Source: Henricia sp. BOLD:AAB3569 (lineage: Eukaryota > Echinodermata > Asteroidea > Spinulosida > Echinasteridae). From it: DNA of 64,000 nucleotides. The notes beneath the pieces are model-generated. The model ran no database searches and was not told where the DNA came from. It saw only the letters and a program-made list of their open reading frames with translations. Positions 23,764 to 35,540 of this stretch are shown one piece after another. A program made the translations under genes and the position numbers. The stretch lies in contig JBBELK010000298.1 in assembly GCA_037783545.1 (NCBI GenBank), forward strand, positions 2,418,001 to 2,482,000, read 5' to 3'. Positions within the stretch are counted from its first letter, which is position 1. Every line of letters begins with the position of its first letter.

Positions 23764-23934
23764 CCAGCTCGGTGGACGAGTGGTTAAGATGTCAGCCTAG
23801 TATGCATGAGGTCATGGGTTCAAGTCCCACCCGAGCATGCCGTGCAGTTTTTCTCATAATGTCTCGGGGAAGCCCAGAGTGTACAGTGTAAACTAAGTTA
23901 CGTCGGGCAAGGGCAAAACAAACCCTAATTAACA
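23764..23934 (+). mobile_element. SINE-C copy 3
   Basis: Plus-strand copy: head 'agctcggtggacgagtgg', B box 'gggttcaagtcccacc', body, and 3' end 'aaacaaaccctaattaaca'. It is the clearest full-length member in the window. Confidence 0.85.
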
Positions 23935-24143
23935 GCCCTTCCCTCGACGTACACTAAATCACGTCCCAGAATTTAATTTACCATTTTAGCAGCGAGATAT
24001 GACAAGTGTTGTGCAACTTTTAAAACCGATCATAAACCGTGTTAACCGAAAAGTTGTGCAGAAATTACTTCATCCAGTGTTTTAAGCAAATTAACAGGGT
24101 TTGTACGATGCCAAAGTAATTGACTAACTTTAAGATGGTTTAC

Positions 24144-24838
24144 AGTCAACTCGACCGTTTGCCAACTCGACCGTCCAACCAACTCGACCGTCGTACCAAC
24201 TCGACCGTCGTACCAACTCGACCGTCGTACCAACTCGACCGTCGTACCAACTCGACCGTCGTACCAACTCGACCGTCGTACCAACTCGACCGTCGTACCA
24301 ACTCGACCGTCGTACCAACTCGACCGTCGTACCAACTCGACCGTCGTACCAACTCGACCGTCGTACCAACTCGACCGTCGTACCAACTCGACCGTCGTAC
24401 CAACTCGACCGTCGTACCAACTCGACCGTCGTACCAACTCGACCGTCGTACCAACTCGACCGTCGTACCAACTCGACCGTCGTACCAACTCGACCGTCGT
24501 ACCAACTCGACCGTCGTACCAACTCGACCGTCCAACCAACTCGACTTCACAGTCGAGTCAACTCGACCGTTTGCCAACTCGACCGTTTGCCAACTCGACC
24601 GTTTACCAACTCGACCGCTGCGCTGTATGTAACGAAGCTATAGGCCTAGTAGGTAAAAGTTGGGAAGTTGATATAAGAATTGTTTTATTTGGCGAGCTGA
24701 ATCGATCACGGGATGTGCCGCCAGCATTCACCGTGCAAGGCCGAACACATTTATATTGTTTAGTTGTGACACAACGGACGAGTTGACTTTTGCAAAAAAA
24801 CATACAACGGTCAAGTTGGTACAACGGTCGAGTTGACC
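24144..24838. mobile_element. TIR element carrying an expanded minisatellite
   Basis: The left end 'gtcaactcgaccgtt' (24144) and the right end 'aacggtcgagttgac' (24824-24838) are exact inverted complements. A second inverted unit, 'acaacggtcaagttgg', lies just inside the right end. The left terminal unit has expanded into a long tandem array. The part between array and right end (24620-24800) is unrelated single-copy-looking DNA. Confidence 0.65.
24180..24519 (+). repeat. Minisatellite: 20 identical 17-bp units
   Basis: The unit 'caactcgaccgtcgtac' is repeated exactly 20 times without a mismatch. It is flanked on both sides by a variant ending 'gtccaac' (24163-24179 and 24520-24536), and farther out by 16-bp units ending 'gtttgc'. 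Because 17 is not a multiple of 3 and the unit lacks stops in any phase, frames stay open for 130-170 codons. These are not taken as genes. Confidence 0.97.
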
Positions 24839-25682
24839 TGCACCCCTTTGAGATGACACATGCTTCACAATTATTGGTCCTCATTCATCTTCTACTTAAA
24901 ATTATGCGTACAGAACTAAATACTTCACAAACGCGTAACACATGAAGTATGATTCCGACTTTAATGCCATGCTCATTGTATGACTTTCAAAGCCTCAAGC
25001 CAGAATTTCAAGTGTGTCGGCGGTTTTGTCTGTCACCGACCGCATTTCATTCATAACACGGCACGTTCAAGTGATAATTACCCAATTTTTGGCCAAATTG
25101 GATGCGGCGTTGGGTGTACTCATGTGTCGGTGTGGCAATTATTGAAACACCCGTTCGTGTCCATTAGCAAGTTTCTGATAACTGCCATTTAAAGTTGCGT
25201 TCTGAAGTACGTGCATATTCGTGCGAAAATAGCCGTAACATTTAGCGAGTGGCGCCGAAGTCGAATGGATTTTTATTAATATTGTTCCTGAGTAACTCGG
25301 GCTATCATTCTTTGTCTAAATTCATCTCCAGGATTGAAATATAAATGACTGTGAAATAAATTGCCACAATTGGGGGAATAAATTACTAGTTTGGGAAGCA
25401 TGAGATGGTGTCATTAATTTTTAACTCTTTCTTTCCAAAATCGTGCATTTAAAGCTGGTTTGTAGGAAAAGATTTATCACTTCAAGATGGGGCGAGGGTA
25501 ATAAAATTGTGTTTGAGCTGAGCCAATGTCTGATCAGATTTTACGCATCAAAAAACGAAAACGGACGAAGACACTTTCGAGAAATCAGGCTAAGTACCCT
25601 TAGTAAGTTATTTACAAGGCTGTATGCAAACAACAACTGACAGCCAAGTCATCTGTACATACTTTTTGTCTGTGTGGGCTTC
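24839..25682. other. Gene-free stretch, nothing recognised
   Basis: No repeat pair, exon or RNA gene seen. Confidence 0.4.
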
Positions 25683-26051
25683 TTAAAGGAGCATGACCAG
25701 AGTTTCTGGAAAATAGTTTTCGATGTAACTTACCAATATTATCAAGTAACTCCCATACACACCTCCCATGTCCCAAAAACCCGAAAACATTCGCGATTTC
25801 CAGTAAAAAATTGAACAAAACTATCGAGTCGGCTTTCAGTGGATAAACGTTGATACTGGAAAATTAGTTTACAAATAATCGGTGGATTTTCGACGATATC
25901 CTCGGAAATATGTGGCCTAGAAGCGCGGGAGTTTCAGTTTCGTAATCAGAAAAATATAACGGATGTTATGATATAAAAATTTCATGACCCATAAGGTAAG
26001 TCCCGGGGAGTTATGGGTAAAAAAAAAAGTGATCTGGTCACACTCCTTTAA
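25683..26051. mobile_element. TTAA-flanked MITE, 369 bp
   Basis: Left 'ttaaaggagcatgaccaga' and right (inverted) 'ttaaaggagtgtgaccaga' pair. Both ends can be read as TTAA followed by AGGAG. Inner blocks 'ggtaagtcccgggg' and 'taactccca' lie subterminally. Confidence 0.8.
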
Positions 26052-26523
26052 TACACAGATGCATTCTAAAATAGGTACAAATACATGTACCATGTTTTAC
26101 AGTGAATCACTATAAGTGACGTTGGCGTAGTGGTTCTTTCCTCACTTTCCACCTCTATGGCACTAACCCCATACCATGGTACCTCAGTACGCCACTGCTT
26201 AAGGGATACCATGGACCTAAGGCTGTTGGACTTTTTAATGAGTACACACCCCCAGTGGCCTGATATCACACATTTACAGTACAGATGATAAGCGTGGGTA
26301 CCGGTACAGATTCAGCATTTCTATTGCAAGCTCAAATCTGTAAATGATCCGTATTTACATCTTTATTGCAATTCAATCCTTTTCTAACCACATAAGTCAG
26401 CACAAATTTTCTTTTTTGAATATTTTATTTTGCGCTAGGTCTAGTTTTGATTGAATGTACAACTGCACAGGGCATACCACACAAGCTCCCTCCCAGCAAT
26501 TTGTGCTCCGATTTCCAAGTGCA

Positions 26524-26881
26524 ATTAAAGGCCTATTGTATCATTTCCAAGGACCCATTTTTGTTTTTCATGAGTTGAAAAGAAAAACCTTAATCCAAGT
26601 GTTGATAGCAGTGGTAACACTACATGAATTTATTTCCGTCCAAAATGGTATTTCATGCTGGAAATTGACAACCGAAGGTGGTTTTCTATAAAAAAAAATT
26701 AACATTTACTTGTACACAAAATCCATATATAGATTTTCAAGGTTTTCTGAAGCATTGATGCATCTAGGTAGCTAAAATTTCTTCAGGCTAGTTTACCAAC
26801 ATTCTTCCTTAGATATGTTACACTCTTATTCCACGAATCTGTAAAAAGTTTTATCTTGCAAATGATACATTGGGCCTTTAA
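26524..26881 (+). mobile_element. TTAAAGGCC MITE family, full copy
   Basis: Ends 'ttaaaggcctattgtatc' and (inverted) 'ttaaaggcccaatgtatc' define 358 bp. Internal landmarks are 'gttgatagcagtggtaaca', 'tttccgtccaaaatgg' and 'gctagtttaccaacattc'. Partial copies are at 21.3, 36.4, 41.1, 43.5/44.5, 50.7, 51.8 and 58.4 kb. Confidence 0.85.
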
Positions 26882-27542
26882 TCTTCGTACAAGTTCAGCG
26901 AATTGCACAGAAATGCGACATTCCCCCCAAAAAAAGACTGAGAAAGAATAAACTCGCCTAATTCGTGGAAATTCAATTTAACTCAAATCCAGATGAAACA
27001 CGCTGTCAGCTTTTCAGTGATAATTCTGCTGCCTTTCCATCTGTAAAATGGAATTGGAACTGGTGAAAATTTTACACATGCGTGACTGCTCCTTACAAGA
27101 AATTGTCTCCTGTTGTTAAAACAGGTCATGTTTTAAATTTCTTATAATAAACAAAATCATTTCGTTTGTAAAAAAAAACCAGTTCTGTGAAAAAAGCTAT
27201 AAATAAACCAAATGTGCCTCTCTCGACACAGAATGAAGCCCTTAAAATGTGGGAAAACGTCACGCTTTGCTGATCATTTATTGGAAAAAGTGGGAATTTC
27301 AATTTAGTCTCTCGTCGGAAATTGAAAATGATTTATATCGGTTTTATGCTTTGGGGGAAAATGGGTTTCATGGTGTGAAATTTGTTTAACCCAAAATGCA
27401 TTTGTTGGACAGTTAATTTACACATGGTGTCATCAAGGAGTGCCTGGGGGAGGAGTGGGTGTACAAATGCCGCTATGAAAGTGTTATGCCCTCGTGTACC
27501 CGAAATGAGATTTGAGGTTTGAAAAACTAAGCTGCTTTTTTA

Positions 27543-27977
27543 TAATTGAGTCTTTCCACGGTAAAGGGGGCATTTTGGCAACACAGACCATATTTTTGAG
27601 GAAATACCTTTGTCTGGTCTTAAAATAAGTTTAAGTTGTTTTGAAGAGATAACTTAGGCCCAAAATGGTTTACAAATAGTGTGACAACATGCCTTTCTAA
27701 AAACCCTGTGTACAAATTTCCAATATACGCTCGTAACCGGGACGGCCTAAAATGTAACACAAGTGTCTGTCCCGGTTACGAGCGTATATTGGAAATTTGT
27801 ACACAGGGTTTTTAGAAAGGCATATTGTCACACTATTTGTAACCTTTTTTGGGCCTAAGTTATCTCTTCAGAACAACTGAAACTTATTTGTTTTATTTTG
27901 AGACCAGACAAAGGTGTTTCCTCAAAAATATGGTCTGTGTTGCCAAAATTCCCCCTTTACTGTGGAAAGACCCAATT
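27543..27977. repeat. Near-perfect 435-bp palindrome
   Basis: The left arm (27543-27743) and right arm (27769-27977) are inverted copies at roughly 90 percent identity or better. The innermost 80 bp, from 'gtaaccgggac' out to 'gcctttctaaaaaccctg', is almost identical. The loop is about 25 bp. The arms share 'ggaaatttgtacacagg' and surrounding blocks with the foldback at 2628-2964. No coding frame is preserved. Confidence 0.95.
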
Positions 27978-28304
27978 AGAGTGCTCCCCCTCCAAAGTGT
28001 TGTGCCACCTATTTTCCCCCTCCACCACCCCCTCCCAACCCCCTCCCCGTCCCCCACCCCCTCCCCCACTTTGAAAAGAATGGGACGCCATGGAATATTA
28101 CATATACTTGTTGAGTCATAGATATGGCCCGAGTACGGGCTGTCTGTTCTTGACACGGGTTAACTCATTCTCGCACCTAAACGACGGAAACACAACCCGA
28201 GAACACTGCACTCGGAACAGGATCACACACCACCCATCAATTGAGAACAAACCACCCGAACTCGACCATGAAGTAAGATGGACATTTACTACAAACAGTA
28301 AGCT

Positions 28305-28462
28305 TCATGTACCTCATTAAAATTCAGAATTGCTAACTTGGTGAGGCTTAAACCTCTGTTTAATGTGGATGAGGTACTAAGCAGACTTGGGTGGTTTTTA
28401 TCACACACATCCTCAATCACACATGGATAACGCCATTTGTAACAGTTTTCCAATCCAAAAAT
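28305..28462 (-). repeat. Dispersed TTTAAAGAT repeat fragment
   Basis: It contains 'tttttatcacacacatcc', 'acacatggataacgcc' and 'gtaacagttttccaatc', the complement of a block at 38011-38120. Related fragments are at 1703-1800, 49290-49360 and 56960-57045. Confidence 0.6.
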
Positions 28463-29169
28463 CTTTAACTGTACACCATTGCATCTACCACACGGCACGA
28501 CCACGGTTAATGGAAATCGAGTAAATTACGGTTCAAAATTCCTTTTCCCCAAGATCCCACGCCTGTCGCCGAGTTAATCACATATGTCCTCCGGATGCGC
28601 AACACCTCCGTTTTTTATATTAAAGAGACCAAATACACCCCAGGTGCTTTAAGGACACACGTATATGTAACCATATTAATGCTTCTGCACGTCCGATCAG
28701 CGTCTTGATGTAAAATAAATAAAGTATGCTGAAGGCAGAGGGAAAAATGTGAGTGCTATTAGGATTCAAGAGCAGGTCTTCGGAGTTCATGAAATGTGTA
28801 TGATTTCCCCTTCTCGCTCATGGTTAAATATGTTGAAATGCCCTAATAGGGTGAATTTACATGTTTAATATGTGGCATATTTATGTCATTCTTGGCACAA
28901 GAGGGGTTAGTGTTTGATGGGAAAATTTCATGATGGAAAATTGCTTGAAACAGGTTTGGTTCCTTGTGCCATGGGGTAAGCAATGAAAGTCTGTATAAAT
29001 CCTTGTGTTTTGAACATTGACCACCCAAAATCATGTAACGTTTGTATGTAGTTGAGTTTTGATCACTATTTCGGTAATGTCTTTAAGTGGTTCCATCTTG
29101 TAGGTCTGATGCAGTGCACTAAAATAGCAGCCAGAATAAGATATCTGTAAGTACATGTGTATACATGCT

Positions 29170-29540
29170 CTTTGTGAGCCCATTTTGGTCTAGTGGATTG
29201 TATTTGAGACCTCAAGTGGTTAATTCAGAACAGTTGTGGTCTGGTTCATCCATGATACATGTGCCCTTGAGCAAGGCACTTTGCTATGCATTGCTTCTCT
29301 CTACCCAGGAGGAAATGGGTACCTGGGTAGTGAATGTTGATATGTTTGATTAGCCATTGACCGCCCGATAGGCAAGCGGGGCTGTATACTCCCCAGGAAG
29401 CTGTGATGGTATACATGTATAGAGTGATTCAATGGAGCCCTTATGATCAGGGGTAATAATAATGTAGGCACCTTCATCGGGCACCTTGATCATTCATTAT
29501 TATTATTCATTATTATTATTATTATTATTATTATTTCTTT
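29170..29540 (+). mobile_element. SINE-D with ATT tail, decayed head
   Basis: The central block 'ccttgagcaaggcacttt' is followed by 'acccaggaggaaatgggtac' and a 3' end that runs into (ATT)n at 29500-29535. The tRNA-like head is barely visible. The central block is SINE-like but the rest differs from SINE-A. Confidence 0.65.
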
Positions 29541-29619
29541 CTGGTATTCATACCAAGGATTCCTCAATAGTGCTCATTGCACTGTCACTCGCAAGCGTGA
29601 GGAAACCCATGAAGAATTC

Positions 29620-29890
29620 TAATTAGAATTATAAATGGCCAGAGACACCGGGGATGATCCCCCTTGCTCTTTACGAAAGAATGCTCTGGGATCTTTAGAG
29701 TGCGTTTCCATTCAACCTAACACACTGGACCAACGGCTTTACATCCCTTCCGAAGGATGGAGCAAGTGTGGTTGAGTGCCTTGCTCAAGAGCACAGGTAC
29801 CATAGCCGTGGGGAGGTTCGAACCTGCAACCCCAAGTTTTCACCTGTGATTGCGAGTCAATGACCTAAACCGCTCGGCCACGGTACCCCA
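29620..29890 (-). mobile_element. SINE-A related copy, 3' truncated
   Basis: The minus strand shows tRNA head 'gtggccgagcggtttagg', B box 'ggttcgaacctcc', and central 'gagcaaggcactcaacc' and 'ccatccttcggaagggat' blocks. The 3' block of SINE-A is replaced by other sequence. Confidence 0.75.
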
Positions 29891-30030
29891 CGGACAAGTG
29901 CGCGATACAGTTTTGTCAAAAGCAGTCTTAACCAGTTCATTGTTTGTTTGCACCATCATGTGACATGCACTGACCAATCCAAATGGTACCGTTAAATAAA
30001 ACATTGTGGTTGGTCATTGAAGTACAAGAC

Positions 30031-30602
30031 TTAAAGGGCCTATGACATGCTAAACAACTTTTTGCCTAATCTTTGCTTCATATGATGGATTACTTGTTCA
30101 GCAAGACATGCTATTGTTCATTTGGATGTAAAATCAATAAAAGGTAGCCTTTTTCAACTTTGAAGATTTCATTGCAATAAACCACAGACAGAGGGTGCTG
30201 TTTTGAGTTCATCACGTAAGGAAGACAGAGGGAAAAGTTAAGAAAAAACATAAGACTTCAAGTTGGACATGTGGCAGTTTTCTCCCCCGGTTTCCTCATG
30301 GCTTACAGCAGGAAACATGTAGAACAAACTCAAACAGTCTTTGATTACAAAAGTTCCAGGACGTTTGAGAAAAAAGGTGGAATCTTTTGTGCACAGTTGA
30401 ATGTGATTTTCCTGTGTTTTCCTCTTGTGACATCATGACCTTGGTCATGAATATGCATATTCGCATCAGCATAAGAACTAAAAACATTTGTTTAAACCCC
30501 TGAAACAAGCTCCAAAAAACATATTTATGAATGTAACTGAGTATATGGGTTTTATACCATAGATTTAATTGATAAAAATCCCAAATAATGGGCCATTTAT
30601 TA
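30031..30602. mobile_element. TTAAAGGGCC MITE, copy 1
   Basis: The left end is 'ttaaagggcctatgacatg', and the right end 'aatgggccatttattaaagg' is degraded. Blocks such as 'gtgcacagttgaatg' and 'gtgttttcctcttgtgac' match the inverted copy at 49790-50369. A 169-codon minus-strand open frame inside has no family resemblance and is not taken as a gene. Confidence 0.75.
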
Positions 30603-31496
30603 AAGGTACCAGCTACCAATAAATAAACTTTGTGGTGCATGTAGCAAGGTGTACTTTCATTAAGCAGTAATTTTAAAGGCAGGGGAGTTGGGGATAAGTG
30701 CAAGGCAAAGAAAGTGCAGCGATCGTGGTTTTCGTTCATCTGCAGCACAGCAAACCACTCGGAGAATGATTGAGGACAGAGCCTTGGCTCGCTCTTATTG
30801 ATCACAGCGTTAAGAGACCTTCATATCCGGGCGGCAGTTCTCCGTCATTGGCTAACAGGTTGAACTGCCAGCCCATTTTTTTCCTTTCTTTTATCCTTAA
30901 TCATTCGTTGCACGGTTGACCCAGATTTTCTGACAGATTCATGTTGATACATGTACAAGAATTAGAATGTTCTCCGTGGAACAGGGTCGAATTACAACGC
31001 AGAATAGTCGATATAGGAACAAGTTTTTATTGAATTGGGATCTTTCAGTGGCTTCCTTGCCTGATTACTCTTGCTGACACTGACGAATTAGTAAAAAAAA
31101 TGTCTGGTTTCAATAATGCAATTTTTCAGTCAGGGAATTCCGCAGTCGCGATACATCTTTTTTTAGATTGAATTACATGTAATTGAAAGCATGCATTTCG
31201 AAGTTGTTTTTCAAATGAAAATTGTTGAAATTGCTTGCATGGTAGCCCTTTGAAGGTTGTATGTACTTTTCACTGAAATTAGAGATAAAGGTTTTCAGTA
31301 GTTTTCGAGAAAAGTGCGATTTCGCCTCATTTTAGATTTTCGAACGTCAAGAAGATGTAGGAACCTGGCTTTGATTCGCTCATGAGTATGCGTGTCGGGG
31401 AACCTGACCATGTGATAATGGCACCATTTGCTTGTTTTTCCATGTGAAACTTTGATATCATGTACTTTTTTTTTAGCCAAGTGGTTATTTTGAGTT

Positions 31497-31822
31497 TGAC
31501 ACTCTGATAGGGTTTGACACACTTGGTGTGACACGTTGGGTGCGACGCGTTGGGTGCGACATGCTGGTCGCGACACACGCTGGTCGCGACACGCTGGTTG
31601 CGACACGCTGGTCGCGACACGCTGGTCGCGACACGCTGGTCGCGACACGCTGGGTGCGACACGCTGGGTGCGACACGCTGGGTGCGACACGCTGGGTGTT
31701 TCATAGTAACACACTGAGTGTGGTGTGCTGAGTGTGGTGTGCTAAGTGTGGCATGCTGAGTGTGACGCGCTGGGTGTGGCCAGGCACGCCGATTGTGACA
31801 CGCCGATTGTGACACGCTGTCA
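31497..31822 (+). repeat. 14-bp minisatellite, about 23 units
   Basis: The unit 'gctggtcgcgacac' varies to 'gctgggtgcgacac'. The array is most regular at 31533-31698 and degenerate at both ends. A period of 14 with no stop keeps all three minus-strand frames open, giving cysteine- and arginine-rich peptides that are not taken as genes. Confidence 0.95.
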
Positions 31823-32009
31823 TCTCAATAAGATCTGTCGGGGGGGAAAAAGTCCATTGCAAACGCTGCTTTAGAATGCTTTTAGAAGTACACCAGATGC
31901 ATAGAAGCACTGGGGACAGTTGACACATGACACCTACATGTACAAGACGTCCTAACTTTACTGAGGGCTTAATAAGTTCACAGAGGCTATTTAATTCCAT
32001 TCTCGTGGA

Positions 32010-32446
32010 GTGCAAAATCAACAAGAAGGTTTGGCAGAAGGGGTTTGGCCACGGGCATTGGCACTGACAGGAGCTCTTCCTACGAGATCTCCTCAGGTTT
32101 TTAACATTTGCCATGCCGGGGAGCCACTCCATATTGCCAGTGTGTACTTAACAGGAAAAGAAAAAACCCCAGAAGTCAGTGCTTGCAGGACTGCACTACA
32201 AGCTACTTTACAAAGGTAGAAAAACATTCCCTCGGTGAGTTCTTTGGAGAGGACATAAAAAAAGTTGTGAGAGTGCTTCAGGCGGTATGGAATAATAAAG
32301 GTTTCCTGAGTGATCATCTCGTTGAAAGACAGAAAGACTACAATGAAGAACGGCGTGTCTTGCTGAAGTTGTATGAATATTCAGGGAGTCCTGTTCAGGC
32401 AGGAATCGTTTGTGTTACGCCGGAAGGTGAATCGTCTCGCGTATAA
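32010..32446 (+). other. Possible exon(s), unassigned
   Basis: Two overlapping open frames: one from 32099 (after 'ctcctcag') to a donor-like 'caaaggtag' at 32216, and one of 113 codons ending at 32446. Codon choice looks mixed and neither peptide is recognised. Chance frames of this length are expected in 64 kb, so this is only a place to check. Confidence 0.15.
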
Positions 32447-32924
32447 TCTTAAACCACCTCACCTTTCCTGCTTTAGAAACGTCCCCGTAATGATGACAGG
32501 GGATATTTTGATTTAATAGTGAGGAAGATACCTGTAGCGTGGTTGGGATGAAATTCGGAGAATGAGTAATATGAAGTTTGGCAAACGTGTCTTTGTTAAT
32601 AGCCGGACTGATGAGCTATAGTTTGGATATGAACAGTGCCTGTTGGATGTTAAGGTGATGGCAGCGGCAGCTAACTATCGGCAATGTGTCAGCGTTAGGA
32701 GCATGAGGTTATGTGGTGACGTTGAAGGGGTCGCGGAGAAAATTGTAAGCAATTGAACTTTACCTGCCAGTTGTGTGTTTCTAGTTGGCTTTTAGTTTGA
32801 AAATTAAACCCTGCAAAGTTTGAAAAGCTGTGTTTGGTTGATCATATCTTTGTTACTGTATATTAGTATTGTGTGTTAAAATTTGTATTTTTGTTTGTGT
32901 ATGTTAATGGATAGACAGGCGTAC

Positions 32925-33118
32925 CCCAGGAGGAAATTCCAGTTGAGTCCCGTTAAACGGGACCTAATGGGATCCCATTCAAGTCCCATTCAAGTCCCGT
33001 TCATCCTGTTAAATCCTGTTAAATCCCGTTGGTCCCGTTGGAATTTGGGCAATCCCATTGAGTCCCATTGAAAATGTCAATGGGACCTAATGGGATGCAA
33101 TGGGAATTTTCTTCTGGG
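32925..33118. mobile_element. 194-bp TIR element built of GTCCCATTGG-like units
   Basis: The ends 'cccaggaggaaattcc' and 'gggaattttcttctggg' are imperfect inverted complements. The inside is a run of 'gtcccgttgg', 'gtcccattg' and 'gggacctaatgggat' units in both orientations, so nearly the whole element can fold. Confidence 0.7.
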
Positions 33119-35540
33119 ACGTTGCATTAACATTTGTGCCCCCCCCCCCACCAGCTGAGATCCGTGATACCCCCCCCCCCCCAGCTGAGATCCGTGATAC
33201 CCCCCTTATTAATCAGCAGCCTAGACTCTATAAGACTGATTCAGAAATTGAACTGTCATTTTGCGTGAATAGTCTATCCTCAACAGTACTCTTGAGAAAA
33301 ATCTCTCCATCCAAGAATTTATCAAAATCTACAGCTTGTTTCTTATTATAGTATTACCACCTGGATCAATTCCATAAATTTTCCCTTGACCCTCCCCTAA
33401 TTTGCCAGTCTCTTTGGTTCCCTAGCAACAACCACAACATTGGGCTCTAATTGGCAAATCCAATAAAGTTCCCCTGTGCCTTAAGCTCTCGCAAACTGCC
33501 TGGTGCCAAAATTGTGTAAGAGGTGTTTAAGTGTGACCTTAACAACTCGTGGTTACCATGGGAATGAGCGAAAGGGACGTTTGCATCACTTGTGCAGTAA
33601 GTGGGAGCGGAATTACGCCGAAAGGAAAATGAAAATCATTGATCGGCCAGAGTGACACATGAGCAAATATTGCTCAGATTTTATGATATTGCTCGCAGAT
33701 CGTATTGGAGTTTTTCCTATTTTTCTGTTGTATAAAACCATTTGAAATATTCACAAGATTAATATTATTTTCTAGTCCTGCAATTGGTAAGAATTGAGAA
33801 GTTGATCATGATTGGTTTTCTTTTAAATGACTTATCAGGCGTCGGGAAATGCAGATTCGATAGAACAACCCAAATTTAGGAGTGGGAAAAATTTGGGATT
33901 TTCTTAGAAAACACTTACAAAAAATGTTCAACCAGTCTCATATGTTTCATGCTCAAGTTCATTAATTCATTCATTCATTTATTTCCATGTATGTACATAC
34001 ATGAGATGATTTACCAAGAGCTTAATGTACTTTTCAGAAATGTATGTCGTAAACATGGCAGGTCCTTGGTAGAAAGCCGGAGGCTTGTACAAGACCAAGG
34101 GCCTGTTTCACTGTAACGAGTAATTATGTTAGACATGATTAAATATATGTATGGACAAATATGAAAAATATGAAAAAAATATATATACTGCAGATATACT
34201 GACACACAAGTTATAGCTGGTCTAATAGATGTTGTTTTAGATAATTTTTAAAGGTGAAAGGTGGTCTGGTAATAAGAGTGTGGGGTAAGCTATTCCACAA
34301 TAAAGGTCCTTGAAATTTAACTGATGATTTATAATTTGTGGTTCTGAAGCCATGGTCAACTACTCAGTTCTTTTCAACATGGTTCATTATATGGTGTTTC
34401 AGGAATTGACGTCTTATTTGAGCCTAAGAGATAAAATACTCTCTTCCAAAAAAGACATATTTTCTTAAAAATTGATTTTTGAAAAATGTATTAAATTGAG
34501 TGAATTTGTGGATAAACAAGGCACTGATTGACCAATTACTTTGGATAATATCTGCTTTCAATACTGTTATGCTTCAGTGAACAAGTTTGATTGAGCAAAT
34601 GACCTCGAATGACGGAAATTACCCATTGTTTGAGGGACTCTAGTCGAATATAGTCGTTCGATCAAACTTGGTCAGTGATTTCCAGGGGTGGGAGCGTGGG
34701 AGGCGTATTAAAAAGGGAGATATATGTATAATATTGTCCACTTGTCTGCCTGAGATCTACACCCAAGCTTTTCAAGTACAGTTTCTTCTCAAAAGGAAAG
34801 AAATTGAGAATCCTAATCCCGCAATTTCACAAAACCATGGTAACCCGGTATCTTCATCAACACATTCAAGGTCAAGCTGATGAAACTAGCGCCTGCCCGA
34901 GTCTGGTGTCATGTAGAGAAATTCGGTAGTATTTCTGTGTTTATCTTGGCCTTCTGAAAACAGAGTGGGAGGGGGAAAAAATTCTTATTAGCCAGCATGC
35001 CTCGACGACATGCCAAGTAGTACTTGGCTTTCTGCACACGTCTGGTGCGTGTTTTCACTGTACACTCTCTAATGGACCGCACGCCACGTGGCGTATTGAC
35101 ACGGCGCCCCTCATCTACCTATTACATCTCTTGTTATGCAGAAACTTCTTCAGTTTGGGGGAAAAACTCGTAGAATAAATAAGATATTTCTTTTCATGGA
35201 AGAAATTGTTTTCTCTGTTCTACTTGTATGTGGAGTGGCGAGAGTTTTGATTGTGAAACCTTTTAGGATCTTCAGTTCATGCTTGAGTTGCATCAATTTC
35301 ATTGTAAATGTCTTCAGAGTTTATTTAAATGGTTTGAAATGTAAGGCGAAACTTTGGCAGGTTTTAATTTTTAACTTTGTGGTAGCTTGTAATATTTTTC
35401 GATGACTTTTTGCACTGGATCTTTTAGGTGGCATGGCGTTGAAAACAAACAACATTCAGGAAACCTGTTGCCTCTAGTCTTGGTCTTTTTGGTGCTCATT
35501 TGCAGTCTTCCTATTGACATTCTGATTTTCAAGTGGTATA
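33119..35540. other. Gene-free stretch with C runs
   Basis: Two C runs lie at 33140-33149 and 33172-33182 within a duplicated 'cagctgagatccgtgatac' block. An 'attc' microsatellite is near 33961-33980. Nothing else is recognised. Confidence 0.45.

Noticed and set aside
24147..24620. CRISPR-like array
   Set aside because: Units are directly adjacent with no unique spacers, and the DNA is eukaryotic. It is a minisatellite.
24042..24632. Open frames of 130-170 codons on both strands
   Set aside because: They are produced by a stop-free 17-bp tandem unit, with no start context or flanking coding sequence.
30296..30805. 169-codon minus-strand open frame
   Set aside because: It lies across a MITE whose other copy (49790-50369) does not keep the frame. 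The peptide has no recognisable domain.
31295..31815. Cysteine- and arginine-rich open frames on the minus strand
   Set aside because: They are produced by a 14-bp tandem unit cycling through all phases.
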